The notes under the pieces were generated by a model that saw only the letters and a list, made by a program, of their open reading frames with translations, did not search any database and had not been told where the DNA came from. A stretch of 64,000 bases of DNA, taken from UBA7803 sp963822255. Its GTDB lineage: Bacteria > Pseudomonadota > Gammaproteobacteria > Pseudomonadales > Azotimanducaceae. Shown piece by piece: positions 42,122 to 51,050 of this stretch; position 1 is the first letter of the stretch; every line of letters begins with the position of its first letter. The DNA lies in the NCBI GenBank assembly GCA_963822255.1, contig CAWGGV010000008.1, positions 1,674,001 to 1,738,000 of the forward strand, read 5' to 3'. Made by a program: the position numbers and the translations under genes.

Positions 42122-43279
42122 TCAGCCGGTCCCCTCCTTCTGATACTTCTCGATGGTCTTGCGCGCCGCGTCCATGGCGGCGCCGATGAACTCGCCGGAG
42201 TTGTCCCGGGCCCAGGCCAGCGAGTCGGCGCGTGCCCGGTTCGCGCCTTGGAAGTGGGGCTTCACGTGGCGGGCGAACAGCTCGTAGGACTTCTTCGTCT
42301 TCTCGAAGTTGGCCCAGTTGTGGGCCAGGAACAGAAAGCAGCCGAAGTTCGGAATCTTCTGCTCCAGACGCTCGATCTGGGCGATGGCGTCGTCCGGCGT
42401 CCCCACCACGGCTGCGCCACTGTCGATCATGGCGTCGAGCGGATCCTTGTCCCCGGCCCCCGGCGCGCCCATGGGATTGATGGAGTTGAAGTAGGAGCGC
42501 CACTTCTCGAAGCCGTAGGCCACGTCCCGGCGCGCTTCCTCACGAGTCTCGGCCAGGTGCATGGGCCCGACCAGCCGGAGGCAAGAGGGATCCATGGTGC
42601 GGCCGTGCTGCTCGGCCACTTTGTTGGCGACATCCCAGTTGATGGACAGGGCATCGTAGCCGGCGGTGTTGGTTGCCGCCACGCACAGCATGCCGAAACC
42701 GTGCCGGCCGGCCAGACGGCCGCCGGACGGCGTCACCGAGCTCGCTACCGCCATCTCGGGATACGGCTTCGTGTACGGCAGGAGCTGGCAACGGGCATTG
42801 GTGAGGTTGAACCAATCGGACTTCTCGGTCACCACCTCGCCCTGGAACAGGCGCAGGATGACCTCCACCGCTTCAACCATGCGGTCGCGCTGCTTGTCCA
42901 CGGGAATGCCCAGCATCATGGCGTCCGACGGCAGCAGGCCCGGGCCGACGCCGAACATCACCCGTCCCCGGGTCTGGTGGTCGAGCTGGATGATGCGGTT
43001 GGCCGCCGTGAGCGGGTTGTGGTAGGGCAGCGAGACGACGCCGGTGCCGAGCCGGATGCGCGAAGTGCGCTCGGCGGCCGCCGCGATCAGCAGCTCCGGC
43101 GAGGCGATGATCTCGTATCCGGCCGAATGGTGCTCGCCGATCCAGGCTTCTTCGAAACCCAGCTCGTCGAGCCACTCCACCAGCTCGATGTCGCGCCGCA
43201 GCGCCAGGGTGGGGTCTTCGTCGACGGGATGGAACGGGGCCAGAAACATGCCCGCTCTCAAGCTTCGCGGCTCGCTCAT
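42122..43279 (-). CDS. LLM-class flavin-dependent monooxygenase
   Basis: A 385-residue luciferase-like monooxygenase. GMFLAPFHPVDEDPTLALRRDIELVEWLDELGF, AWIGEHHSAGYEIIASPELLIAA, RIRLGTGVVSLPYHNPLTAANRII and RVMFGVGPGLLPSDAMMLGI are the usual TIM-barrel blocks of the limonene monooxygenase/alkanal type. It uses reduced FMN and O2; the reductase is not encoded nearby. It lies 115 bp upstream of the PEP-mutase-like gene on the same strand and is divergent from a methyltransferase gene. Confidence 0.9.
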   Translation of the reverse strand: MSEPRSLRAGMFLAPFHPVDEDPTLALRRDIELVEWLDELGFEEAWIGEHHSAGYEIIASPELLIAAAAERTSRIRLGTGVVSLPYHNPLTAANRIIQLDHQTRGRVMFGVGPGLLPSDAMMLGIPVDKQRDRMVEAVEVILRLFQGEVVTEKSDWFNLTNARCQLLPYTKPYPEMAVASSVTPSGGRLAGRHGFGMLCVAATNTAGYDALSINWDVANKVAEQHGRTMDPSCLRLVGPMHLAETREEARRDVAYGFEKWRSYFNSINPMGAPGAGDKDPLDAMIDSGAAVVGTPDDAIAQIERLEQKIPNFGCFLFLAHNWANFEKTKKSYELFARHVKPHFQGANRARADSLAWARDNSGEFIGAAMDAARKTIEKYQKEGTG

Positions 43280-43400
43280 GAATCCTCCAGCGGCGGGGAG
43301 CGAATAGAGTAGAAACGCATTCTAACAATACATGGCCGCAGCGTGGCGGTCGGCGAGCGAGATGTTAGCGATTGCGCTTCGACGGTATGAGGAGAACGTC

Positions 43401-43979
43401 ATGGCCAGCCAGAGCTGGACCTTCTTCCAGGCCTTTCTGAAGTCACCCCGGGTGGTGGCGTCCATGGTCCCGAGCTCACCGTTTCTCGAGCGGCGGCTGG
43501 TGGACGCGGCGCACCTGTCCACCGCCAGCACCGTGGTCGAGCTGGGCAGTGGCACCGGCGGCACGACCCGCGCGCTGCTCAGAGCCCTCCGCCCGGATGG
43601 GCGGCTGCTGGCGATCGAGCGCACCGCAGAATTCGTCGACAGCGTCTCACGCATCCGCGATGAGCGCCTGACCGTGGTTCACGGCTGTGCCAGCAGCATC
43701 GTCTCGGAGCTCGCCAGTCACGGGCTGCCGCCGGCGGACGCCGTGATCTCGGGCATCCCGTTCTCCACGCTACCGCCGGAGCTGGCGCGCACCATCGCCA
43801 GAGAGATCCACAAGGCCCTGGCGCCGGAAGGCTGGTTCGTGGCGTACCAGTTCACCGACAAGGTTGCCGAATACACGCAGCCCGTGCTCGGACGCCCGGA
43901 CGTTCGCCACGAGCTGCGCAACGTTCCGCCGCTGAAAGTGTTCAGCTGGCAGAAGCCGGCCGACAGCGCCGCGGCGTGA
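43401..43979 (+). CDS. Class I SAM-dependent methyltransferase (short PmtA-like)
   Basis: A 192-residue methyltransferase. FFQAFLKSPRVVASMVPSS parallels the opening of the protein encoded at 39.3-40.0 kb. The SAM loop is VVELGSGTGGTTRALLRAL, followed by LLAIERTAEFVDSV, HGCASSI and the strand-4 motif ADAVISGIPFSTLP. Phospholipid or small-amine methylation is likely. ATG 43401 has GAGGAG seven bases upstream; a longer frame from 43332 lacks such a site. Confidence 0.8.
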   Translation: MASQSWTFFQAFLKSPRVVASMVPSSPFLERRLVDAAHLSTASTVVELGSGTGGTTRALLRALRPDGRLLAIERTAEFVDSVSRIRDERLTVVHGCASSIVSELASHGLPPADAVISGIPFSTLPPELARTIAREIHKALAPEGWFVAYQFTDKVAEYTQPVLGRPDVRHELRNVPPLKVFSWQKPADSAAA

Positions 43980-44078
43980 TCGCTGCCTCGGCACATGGTT
44001 GCCGGACGTTGACGCCGCCGGGAGACGTCTCCTGGTCGCGATCCTGCGAGTTCCGGCAGATCGACCGGATCGGGCAGT

Positions 44079-44933
44079 TCAGATCCTGACCCGCGCGGGC
44101 GCCACGGGGCATCCGGCCACGTCCACCCGCACTCGGTGTACGGCGCCCGCCAGGTCGCCGGCGGAGTCGTCTGAGCCGGAAACCACGTACAGGTCCCTCA
44201 AGTCGTCGCCGCCGAAGCAGACCGACGTGCACATGGGCTCGGGGATCTCCACGAAGTCGACCTGGCTACCGGCCGGGTCGAACACGGCGACCCCGTGACC
44301 GCCGCGCGCCAGCGCCACCCACACGGTGCCATCCGAGGCCACCGCGAGCCCGTCCGGCACGCCGCTGCCGGTGCGCACGAACACCTCCTTCTCGCCCAGC
44401 GCCCCGTCTTCCCTGACTGCATACCGCCAGACGGTGCTCACCGCGGAATCGGAGTGGTAGAGGATGCCGCCGTCCGGTGAGAAGCCCAGGCCGTTGGTGA
44501 GCCAGATTTCGCGGCCCACGACCCGGCAGCTGCCGTCGAGATCGATCATCCACAGGTCGCCCGCGGAGGGCTCCCGGCCGTCGGCGAACACCGGGCTCGA
44601 GCCGAGGGAGCCGACGTAGATCCGCCCCGCCGCGTCGGTGGTCAGGTCGTTGTAGCCAACGTTGCCGGCGTCCGGGTCCCGGTCGAGCAGGGTCACGGTG
44701 TCGCCGCCGTCGAAAGGTTTGTAGGAGACGTTGCGGCCGCTGACGACGAGGCCGCCGGCCTCGTGCAGCGCCATGCCGCCGATGCCGCGCCGGTGTTCGA
44801 ACACGCTGCTGACCCCACCGTCCGGGCCGAGGCAGAACACGCCGCCGTTCAGCACGTCGCTGAACACCAGACCTCGCCCCGGAACCCACAGTGGTCCCTC
44901 GACCAGCCCATAGCCGCGAGCCAGTGTTTCCAT
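44079..44933 (-). CDS. SMP-30/gluconolactonase family protein
   Basis: A 284-residue six-bladed beta-propeller hydrolase. GLVEGPLWVPGRGLVFSDV carries the first metal Glu, followed by NDLTTDAAGRIYVGSLG (Asn/Asp), LTNGLGFSPDGGILYHSDS and VPDGLAVASDGTVWVALARGG (Asp). These are the Ca2+/Zn2+ ligands of lactonases that open aldonolactones. The substrate may be a sugar lactone or another lactone. No signal peptide is present. The preceding gap (43980-44078) contains a perfect 12-bp palindrome, GGAGACGTCTCC at 44021-44032, of unknown meaning. Confidence 0.88.
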   Translation of the reverse strand: METLARGYGLVEGPLWVPGRGLVFSDVLNGGVFCLGPDGGVSSVFEHRRGIGGMALHEAGGLVVSGRNVSYKPFDGGDTVTLLDRDPDAGNVGYNDLTTDAAGRIYVGSLGSSPVFADGREPSAGDLWMIDLDGSCRVVGREIWLTNGLGFSPDGGILYHSDSAVSTVWRYAVREDGALGEKEVFVRTGSGVPDGLAVASDGTVWVALARGGHGVAVFDPAGSQVDFVEIPEPMCTSVCFGGDDLRDLYVVSGSDDSAGDLAGAVHRVRVDVAGCPVAPARVRI

Positions 44934-45113
44934 GACGCGTTCTCCTGAATGGCGTACCCGGAGGCTACCTCACAACGCCCGCGCCGTCTCTGCTTCGGAC
45001 CCTGCGCAGCATAGCGGTGCGCCGATTCGGGGCGGCGCCGCCGTGTGTTACCTTGCACCCAACCGGGGCGCCCGGCCTGCGCGGCGCCGGACCGTTCCAG
45101 TCGGGTGCATTCC

Positions 45114-46898
45114 GTGGAGATCCTCGTCGGCAAACTCGCCCTCATCGGCGCCCTGGGCGCGGCTGCTCAGTGGCTGGCCTGGCGTGGCCGACTGCCGGCC
45201 ATCGTGCTGCTCATGGCGGCAGGCTTCATCGCCGGCCCGCTGACGGGTCTGCTCAGCCCGGCAGACGACTTCGACCGGCTGCTCCATCCGCTGATTGCGC
45301 TGGCCGTGGCGCTGATCCTGTTCGAGGGCGGACTGTCCCTCAACTTCACCGAGCTGCGCGAGACGTCCGTTGCCGTTCGCCGACTTGTCAGCTGGGGGGT
45401 TGCCCTGGCGTTTCTACTGGGTACTCTGGCCGGACGCTACCTTGCGGGTCTGTCGTGGCCGAGCGCCCTGGTGCTGGGCGCCCTGCTGGTGGTCACCGGA
45501 CCCACCGTGGTGGTGCCGCTGCTGCGCCATGCGCGGCTGAGCCAGACCGCCGCATCGGTGCTGCGCTGGGAAGCGATCCTGGCCGACCCGATCGGCGCCC
45601 TGCTGGCGGTAGCGGTGCTCGAGGGTGTGCTGGTAGCACAGGCTCAAAGTGGGGCCGGGGCACTGGCGGCCCATGTGGCCGGTGCTCTGCTCTGGGCCGT
45701 GGTCGGCGGCTACGGCCTCGGACGGCTGACGGTGAACGCCTTTGTGCGCGGTTACGTGCCCGAATTCCTGAAGGCGCCAGCGGTGGTGAGCGCAGTGCTT
45801 TCCACCTACGCGGTGGCGGATCTTTTCCTCGAGGAATCGGGGCTCCTCACCGTCACCGTGCTCGGGGTGACCCTCGGCAACTCGCGCATCGCCAGTCTCG
45901 GGGAGCTCAAGCGCTTCAAAGAGCTCGTCACCGTGCTGCTGGTATCGGGGGTGTTCGTCATCCTCACTGCCGAGCTGGAGCCGGCCGTGCTGCGTTCCCT
46001 CACACCGCGGGATGCGTTGTTCGTCGCGGCGCTGATCCTGGTGGTGCGGCCGATCTCCGTGCTGGTCTCCACCGTCGGCAGCGGCATGGGCATGCGCGAG
46101 CGGGCTCTGGCGGCCTGGATCGCGCCCCGCGGCGTCGTCGCGGTCGCGGTCGCCGGGTTGTTCGGGGTCGCGCTCACGGAGCACGGTTTTGCGGACGGGC
46201 GCCATCTGGTCGCGCTCACGTTCGCCGTGGTGCTGACGACCGTGATCGTGCACGGATTCACCATCCGGCCGCTTGCGAAGCTGCTTGGGCTGGCCGCCCC
46301 CGGCCCGGAAGGCGTGCTCATCGTCGGCGGCTCGCCATGGACCACTGCCCTGGCGGGCCAGCTTCGGGCGATGGAGCTGCCAGTGATGATCGCCGACCGC
46401 AACTGGGGAAATCTGCGCGAGCCACGCCTCGACGGCATCGACGTCTTCTACGGCGAGGTGCTCTCGGAGCTCGCCGAGCACCAGCTCGACCTGGGGCGCT
46501 TCGGCTACCTGGTGGCCGCCACCGACAACGACGACTACAACGCCCTGGTGTGCACCGACTTCGGCCCGGAGTTCGGCCGCGGCAACGTGTTCCAGGTCGG
46601 CCGCAAGGCCAGCGAGCAGGACCGCCACAGCCTCGCCGTCACGCTGGGCGGCCGGCCCCTGCTGAACGGGCTGGGCGGCATCCACGCCCTGAATGCCCGG
46701 CTCGCCTCCGGCTGGACGTTCCGCAAGACCGCGCTCAGCGAGAACTTCGACGGAGCGAAGCTCGATCAGCGCCTGGGTCGCGACGGCCAGGCTCTGCTCG
46801 CGCGCCGAGGCAACCGGCTGGTCTGGCTGACCGGCAGCGAACCGCCCACTCTGGCCGAGGGAGACGCGGTGCTGAGCTTCTCGCCCGATGCGGGCTGA
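45114..46898 (+). CDS. Cation:proton antiporter (CPA1/NhaP-type) with C-terminal nucleotide-binding domain
   Basis: A 594-residue membrane antiporter. The N-terminal part has 12-13 helices with LLMAAGFIAGPLTGLL, LALAVALILFEGGLSLNF-like segments, VVTGPTVVVPLLRHARL (the TGPT unwound-helix site) and EAILADPIGALLAVAV (ND/AD pair). After helix 13 a cytosolic Rossmann-like domain follows (EGVLIVGGSPWTTALAGQLR ... VMIADRNWGNL ... LVAATDNDDYNAL, about 400-590), similar to KTN/RCK regulatory domains. Na+ or K+ export against protons is likely. GTG 45114 is chosen; GTG 45105 is equally possible as neither has a strong ribosome site. Confidence 0.88.
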   Translation: MEILVGKLALIGALGAAAQWLAWRGRLPAIVLLMAAGFIAGPLTGLLSPADDFDRLLHPLIALAVALILFEGGLSLNFTELRETSVAVRRLVSWGVALAFLLGTLAGRYLAGLSWPSALVLGALLVVTGPTVVVPLLRHARLSQTAASVLRWEAILADPIGALLAVAVLEGVLVAQAQSGAGALAAHVAGALLWAVVGGYGLGRLTVNAFVRGYVPEFLKAPAVVSAVLSTYAVADLFLEESGLLTVTVLGVTLGNSRIASLGELKRFKELVTVLLVSGVFVILTAELEPAVLRSLTPRDALFVAALILVVRPISVLVSTVGSGMGMRERALAAWIAPRGVVAVAVAGLFGVALTEHGFADGRHLVALTFAVVLTTVIVHGFTIRPLAKLLGLAAPGPEGVLIVGGSPWTTALAGQLRAMELPVMIADRNWGNLREPRLDGIDVFYGEVLSELAEHQLDLGRFGYLVAATDNDDYNALVCTDFGPEFGRGNVFQVGRKASEQDRHSLAVTLGGRPLLNGLGGIHALNARLASGWTFRKTALSENFDGAKLDQRLGRDGQALLARRGNRLVWLTGSEPPTLAEGDAVLSFSPDAG

Positions 46899-46970
46899 CG
46901 GCCGCTGTGATCCGGTGCGCGGGATTCGCTATAGTGCGCGTCGCATCGCATGCTCTGAGGGTGAAACGCC

Positions 46971-49079
46971 ATGGCCATGAAGGGAACCGTCCACTACGAG
47001 AAGAGAGACGACGTCGCGCTGTTGACGGTGGATAACCCTCCGGTGAACCCGCTTTCCAGCGGCGTTCGTCAGGGCCTCCACGACGGCGTCAACCAAGCGC
47101 TGGACGATGCCGAGGTCCAAGCCATCGTCATCACCGGCGCCGGGCGCGCCTTCATCGCCGGCGCAGACATCTCCGAGTTCGGAGCCGGCGCCGCAGCGGG
47201 CCCCGGGCTGCACGAGGTGCTCGACCTCATGGAGAGCAGCAGCAAGCCCATCGTCGCAGCCATCAACGGCACGGCTTTCGGCGGCGGTCTGGAAGTGGCG
47301 CTCTGCTGCGACTACCGGGTCGCGGCACCCAATGCCCCGGTTGGGCTTCCCGAGGTGAAGCTGGGCCTGCTGCCCGGCGCCGGCGGCACCCAGCGGCTGC
47401 CCCGGCTGATCGGCCCCGAAAAAGCGCTCGAGTTCATCCTCTCCGGAGACCCGATTCCCGCGCCCCAGGCCCTGGAGCTCGGCATCGTCGACCGGGTGAT
47501 CGAAGCCGACATCGTTGCCGGGGCCGTCGAGTTCGCCCGCAAGGTGATCGCCGAAGGCGGAAAGCTGCGCAAAATCCGCGACGAGGACGAGAAGCTCGCG
47601 GCGGCGCGGGACGACCAGGAAATGTTCGCCGAGGCGCGGCGGCACGCGGCGCGGCGGATGCGCGGCCGGTTTGCTCCGGAGATGATCATCCAGTGCGTGG
47701 AAGCCGCGGTGAACCTCGGCGACTTCGACGCCGGCATGGCGGTGGAGCAGGAGAATTTCCAGAAGTGCCTGAATCATCCTCAGCGTGAGGCACTCATCCA
47801 CGTGTTCTTCGCCGAGCGCGAAGCGGCCAGGATTCCCGATGTGCCGAAGGACACACCGGCCAGGAACCTCGATGCCGCCGGCGTGGTGGGCTGCGGGACC
47901 ATGGGCGGCGGCATCACCATGTGCTTTGCCAACGCCGGCATTCCGGTGACGGTGCTGGAAATGAACGATGAAGCGCTCGAGAAGGGCCTCGGCGTCATCC
48001 GCCGCAACTACGACATCCAGGTGCAGCGGGGGCGCTTGACGGCCGAGGACGTCGGCCGGCGCATGAGTCTAATCACCGGCACCACCCGTTACCAGGACCT
48101 CGGGCAAGCCGACGTGGTGATCGAAGCCGTCTACGAGAACCTGGACGTCAAGAAGGACGTGTTCCAGCAGTTCGACCGGGTGATGAAAGCCGGCGCCGTG
48201 CTGGCGAGCAACACCTCCGGCCTCGACGTCGACGCCATGGCCCAGGCCACCGGCCGGCCCGGCGATGTCATCGGCCTGCACTTCTTCAGCCCCGCCAACG
48301 TCATGCGGCTGCTGGAGGTGGTGCGCGGCCGGGCCACCGACACGACCACCATTGCCACCGCCATGAAGCTCGGCCGCACCCTGGGCAAGATCGCGGTGCT
48401 GTCCGGCAACGCGCCGGGGTTCATCGGCAATCGCATGCTCGCGGGATATACCCGTCAGGCGGGCGAGATCATCCTGCAGGGTGCGACTCCCTATCAGGTG
48501 GACAAGGTGCTCCAGGAGTTCGGCATGCCCATGGGCCCGTTCCAGATGGCGGACCTGGTGGGGCTCGATCTGGGCTGGCGGGCGCGCCAGCTCCGCGGCG
48601 TCAAGCCGGAGGACGTACCCATTACCGCCCGGGTGGCGGACAAGCTCTGCGAGATGGAACGCTTCGGCCAGAAGACCAACCGCGGCTACTACATATATCC
48701 GGAAGGCAGCCGCGCGGGGCAACCGGATCCCGAAGTGGTGAGGCTGGTGGAGGAAACGTCCGCCGAGCTCGGCATCCAACGACGCCAGATCGCCGATGAC
48801 GAGGTGCTGAAGCGCTGTCTGTACCCATTGATCAACGAGGGCGCACGCATCCTCGAGGACGGCATCGCACTTCGCCCGTCCGACATCGACATCGTCTACA
48901 TCAACGGCTACGGCTTTCCGGAGGTGACCGGCGGCCCCATGTTCTGGGCCGACCGGCAGGGGCTCGCCGAGGTGCTCGCCGACATCGAGGCGTTCCGCGG
49001 GGAGTACGGCAACTTCTGGACCCCGGCGCCGCTGCTCGAGAAGCTGGTCAAGGAGGGCAAGAGCTTTGCGTCGCTGTAA
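46971..49079 (+). CDS. Bifunctional enoyl-CoA hydratase/3-hydroxyacyl-CoA dehydrogenase (FadB/FadJ type)
   Basis: A 702-residue fatty-acid beta-oxidation enzyme. Residues about 1-190 form the crotonase domain (VDNPPVNPLSSGVRQGL, oxyanion AFIAGADISEF, KPIVAAINGTAFGGGLEVALCCDYR, and catalytic Glu in LGLLPGAGGTQRLPRL). About 300-480 is the NAD-binding domain (VVGCGTMGGGITMCFANAGIPV, SNTSGLDVDAMA, GLHFFSPANVM, the catalytic His-Glu pair). The C-terminal helical 3HCDH units run to the end. In vivo it hydrates trans-2-enoyl-CoA and oxidises the 3-hydroxy product. No thiolase gene is adjacent. The sixth codon-scale ATG at 46977 is an alternative start. Confidence 0.93.
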   Translation: MAMKGTVHYEKRDDVALLTVDNPPVNPLSSGVRQGLHDGVNQALDDAEVQAIVITGAGRAFIAGADISEFGAGAAAGPGLHEVLDLMESSSKPIVAAINGTAFGGGLEVALCCDYRVAAPNAPVGLPEVKLGLLPGAGGTQRLPRLIGPEKALEFILSGDPIPAPQALELGIVDRVIEADIVAGAVEFARKVIAEGGKLRKIRDEDEKLAAARDDQEMFAEARRHAARRMRGRFAPEMIIQCVEAAVNLGDFDAGMAVEQENFQKCLNHPQREALIHVFFAEREAARIPDVPKDTPARNLDAAGVVGCGTMGGGITMCFANAGIPVTVLEMNDEALEKGLGVIRRNYDIQVQRGRLTAEDVGRRMSLITGTTRYQDLGQADVVIEAVYENLDVKKDVFQQFDRVMKAGAVLASNTSGLDVDAMAQATGRPGDVIGLHFFSPANVMRLLEVVRGRATDTTTIATAMKLGRTLGKIAVLSGNAPGFIGNRMLAGYTRQAGEIILQGATPYQVDKVLQEFGMPMGPFQMADLVGLDLGWRARQLRGVKPEDVPITARVADKLCEMERFGQKTNRGYYIYPEGSRAGQPDPEVVRLVEETSAELGIQRRQIADDEVLKRCLYPLINEGARILEDGIALRPSDIDIVYINGYGFPEVTGGPMFWADRQGLAEVLADIEAFRGEYGNFWTPAPLLEKLVKEGKSFASL

Positions 49080-49112
49080 CTGTATGCCCAAAACGCGGGA
49101 GGCCGCTGGCCC

Positions 49113-49967
49113 ATGAATGGTGACGGCAATCTGGCCCTATTCTGCGACTTCGAAAACGTGGCGCTTGGCGTGCGGGATGCCAAGTACGACCGCTTCGACA
49201 TCCGCCTGGTCTTGGAGCGGCTGCTGGTGAAGGGCTCGATCGTGGTGAAGAAGGCCTACTGCGACTGGGACCGCTACAAGGAGTTCAAGCCGGCCATGCA
49301 CGAGGCGGCGTTCGAGATGATCGAGATTCCCCACGTGCGTCAGTCCGGCAAGAACTCGGCGGACATCCGCATGGTGGTGGACGCCCTCGACCTCTGCTAC
49401 ACCAAGGAACACATCGACACCTTCGTGATCATCTCCGGCGATTCGGACTTTTCGCCGCTGGTGAGCAAGCTGCGCGAGAACGCCAAAACCGTCATTGGCG
49501 TCGGCGTAAAGAACGCCACCTCCGATCTGTTGATGAGTAACTGCGACGAGTTCATCTTCTACGACGATCTGGTGCGGCAGAGAAAGCCGGCGCCCAAGAA
49601 GAGCCGCAGCAGGTCGCGGTCCAAGGCGGCGCCGAAGACCGGGAAGGCGGAGAAAGTCGCGAAGGCCGAAGAAATGGTGGAAGATCGGACGGAAGACAAG
49701 TCCGCCGACGAGCTCGCTCAGGAAGGCATCGATCTGGTGCTGGAGACGGCGGAAGCCCTGTACGAAGAACGGGGCGAGCGCGGTAATCTGTGGGGCTCAA
49801 TGGTCAAACAGACCTTGAAGCGACGCCGCCCCGGCTTCAACGAATCGTTCTATGGCTTCCGCTCGTTCAGCGATCTGCTGGAAGACGCCCAGGCCCGCGG
49901 CGACATGGAGCTGGAGCTGGACGAGAAGTCTGGCGGCTACATCATCCGCTCCGTGGGCAGCGACTGA
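49113..49967 (+). CDS. NYN-domain ribonuclease candidate with C-terminal OST-HTH/LOTUS domain
   Basis: A 284-residue cytosolic protein. The N-terminal PIN-like NYN domain (about 1-150) has the acidic residues LFCDFENVALG, the KSADIRMVVDALDL-like block and TFVIISGDSDFSPLV, which bind Mg2+ in this nuclease fold. A Lys/Arg/Ser-rich linker (PAPKKSRSRSRSKAAPK) follows. The last 80 residues (LVLETAEALYEERGERGNLW ... RRPGFNESFYGFRSFSDLL ... GGYII) match OST-HTH/LOTUS, an RNA-binding winged helix. It probably cleaves or marks an RNA. It is 18 bp upstream of a VIT1-type gene. Confidence 0.88.
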   Translation: MNGDGNLALFCDFENVALGVRDAKYDRFDIRLVLERLLVKGSIVVKKAYCDWDRYKEFKPAMHEAAFEMIEIPHVRQSGKNSADIRMVVDALDLCYTKEHIDTFVIISGDSDFSPLVSKLRENAKTVIGVGVKNATSDLLMSNCDEFIFYDDLVRQRKPAPKKSRSRSRSKAAPKTGKAEKVAKAEEMVEDRTEDKSADELAQEGIDLVLETAEALYEERGERGNLWGSMVKQTLKRRRPGFNESFYGFRSFSDLLEDAQARGDMELELDEKSGGYIIRSVGSD

Positions 49968-49985
49968 CACGCTGCCGCCGCGGCC

Positions 49986-50681
49986 ATGAAGCAACATCAT
50001 CCGGAAATTCACCGCACCCACCGTTCCGGTTGGCTGCGCGCGGCGGTCATGGGAGCCAACGACGGCATCGTCTCCACCGCGAGCCTGCTGGTGGGGGTCG
50101 CGGCGGCGGAAAGCAGCCATCAGGCGGTCATGGTCGCCGGCATCGCCGGGCTGGTAGCAGGGGCCATGTCCATGGCCGCCGGCGAGTACGTGTCCGTCAG
50201 CTCCCAGGCTGACATCGAACGCGCCGACCTGGCCCGGGAAGCCAGGGAACTGCAGGAAGATCCGGAGCATGAGCGGGCAGAGCTCTCAGGCATCTATCAG
50301 GGGCGCGGCCTCCAGCCCGCGCTTGCGGATGAGGTGGCGGATGCGCTGATGGCCCACGATCCCATCGGCGCCCACGCCCGGGACGAGTTGGGAATTTCCC
50401 GCAACCTCAGGGCGCGGCCGGTCACGGCGAGCCTTACCTCGGGGCTCACCTTCTCGGGGGGTGCCGCGTTGCCGCTGATCACTGCCGTATTGACCCCTGT
50501 CAGCCTCATCCCCGCGCTGGTTTCCGGCACCTCGCTGGTGTTTCTCGCCAGCCTCGGCGCGCTGGCTGCCTTCGCCGGCGGTGCCCGGGTGATCATGGGT
50601 GCATGGCGCGTCACCTTCTGGAGCGCGCTGGCTATGGGATTGACTTTCGCGATCGGCGCGGCCGTGGGCACGGCGCTCTGA
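49986..50681 (+). CDS. VIT1/CCC1-family Fe/Mn transporter
   Basis: A 231-residue membrane protein. The opening HRTHRSGWLRAAVMGANDGIVSTASLLVGVAAA and AAGEYVSVSSQADIERADLA are diagnostic for the VIT/CCC1 family. The cytosolic helical hairpin that binds metal in the plant protein lies around residues 75-145 (ARELQEDPEHERAELSGIYQ), and a five-helix core is evident. It should move Fe2+ or Mn2+ out of the cytosol. It begins 18 bp after the NYN-LOTUS gene, and the REP-like array follows its stop within four bases. Confidence 0.9.
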   Translation: MKQHHPEIHRTHRSGWLRAAVMGANDGIVSTASLLVGVAAAESSHQAVMVAGIAGLVAGAMSMAAGEYVSVSSQADIERADLAREARELQEDPEHERAELSGIYQGRGLQPALADEVADALMAHDPIGAHARDELGISRNLRARPVTASLTSGLTFSGGAALPLITAVLTPVSLIPALVSGTSLVFLASLGALAAFAGGARVIMGAWRVTFWSALAMGLTFAIGAAVGTAL

Positions 50682-50684
50682 CAC

Positions 50685-51048
50685 GATCGCGGCCGGGAGG
50701 CCGCTCCCACAGGCTGAGCTCCTGGCAATCTTTGTGGGAGCGAGCTCCTGCTCGCGAGATCGCGGCCGGGAGGCCGCTTTCCCACAGGCTGAGCTCCTGG
50801 CAATCTTTGTGGGAGCGAGCTCCTGCTCGCGAGATCGCGGCCGGGAGGCCGCTCCCACAGGCTGAGCTCCTGGCAATCTTTGTGGGAGCGAGCTCCTGCT
50901 CGCGGATCGCGGCCGGGAGGCCGCTTCCCCCACAGGCTGAGCTCCTGGCAATCTTTGTGGGAGCGAGCTCCTGCTCGCGATCGCGGCCGGGAGGCCGCTC
51001 CCACAGGCTGCTCCAACAGGGCGCTCTCACAGGCCGCTCCAACAGGCG
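50685..51048. repeat. REP-like array: four full 72-75 bp units plus a fragment
   Basis: Units begin at about 50685, 50758, 50833, 50905 and 50979 (the last cut short near 51010). Each has GATCGCGGCCGGGAGGCCGC, a C/T run, CCACAGGCTGAGCTCCTGGC, AATCTTTGT and GTGGGAGCGAGCTCCTGC ending TCGCGA. Hairpins form within GCGGCC/GGCCGC and within GCGAG/CTCGC. A larger one pairs CTCCCACA with TGTGGGAG across about 21 bases. Units differ mainly in the C/T run (CTCCC, CTTTCCC, CTTCCCCC) and in the CGCGA(GA)TC join. The rest, to 51048, holds two GCTCCAACAGG copies. It fills the gap between convergent genes and has no ORF I would support. Confidence 0.92.
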
Positions 51049-51050
51049 TG

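Noticed and set aside
44021..44032. GGAGACGTCTCC palindrome near the SMP-30 gene end
   Set aside because: It is a 12-bp palindrome in a gap between two 3' ends, with no promoter near; likely chance.
45017..47035. A 672-codon frame overlapping the antiporter
   Set aside because: It is the +1 shadow of the antiporter, Arg/Gly/Ala-rich and without membrane segments.
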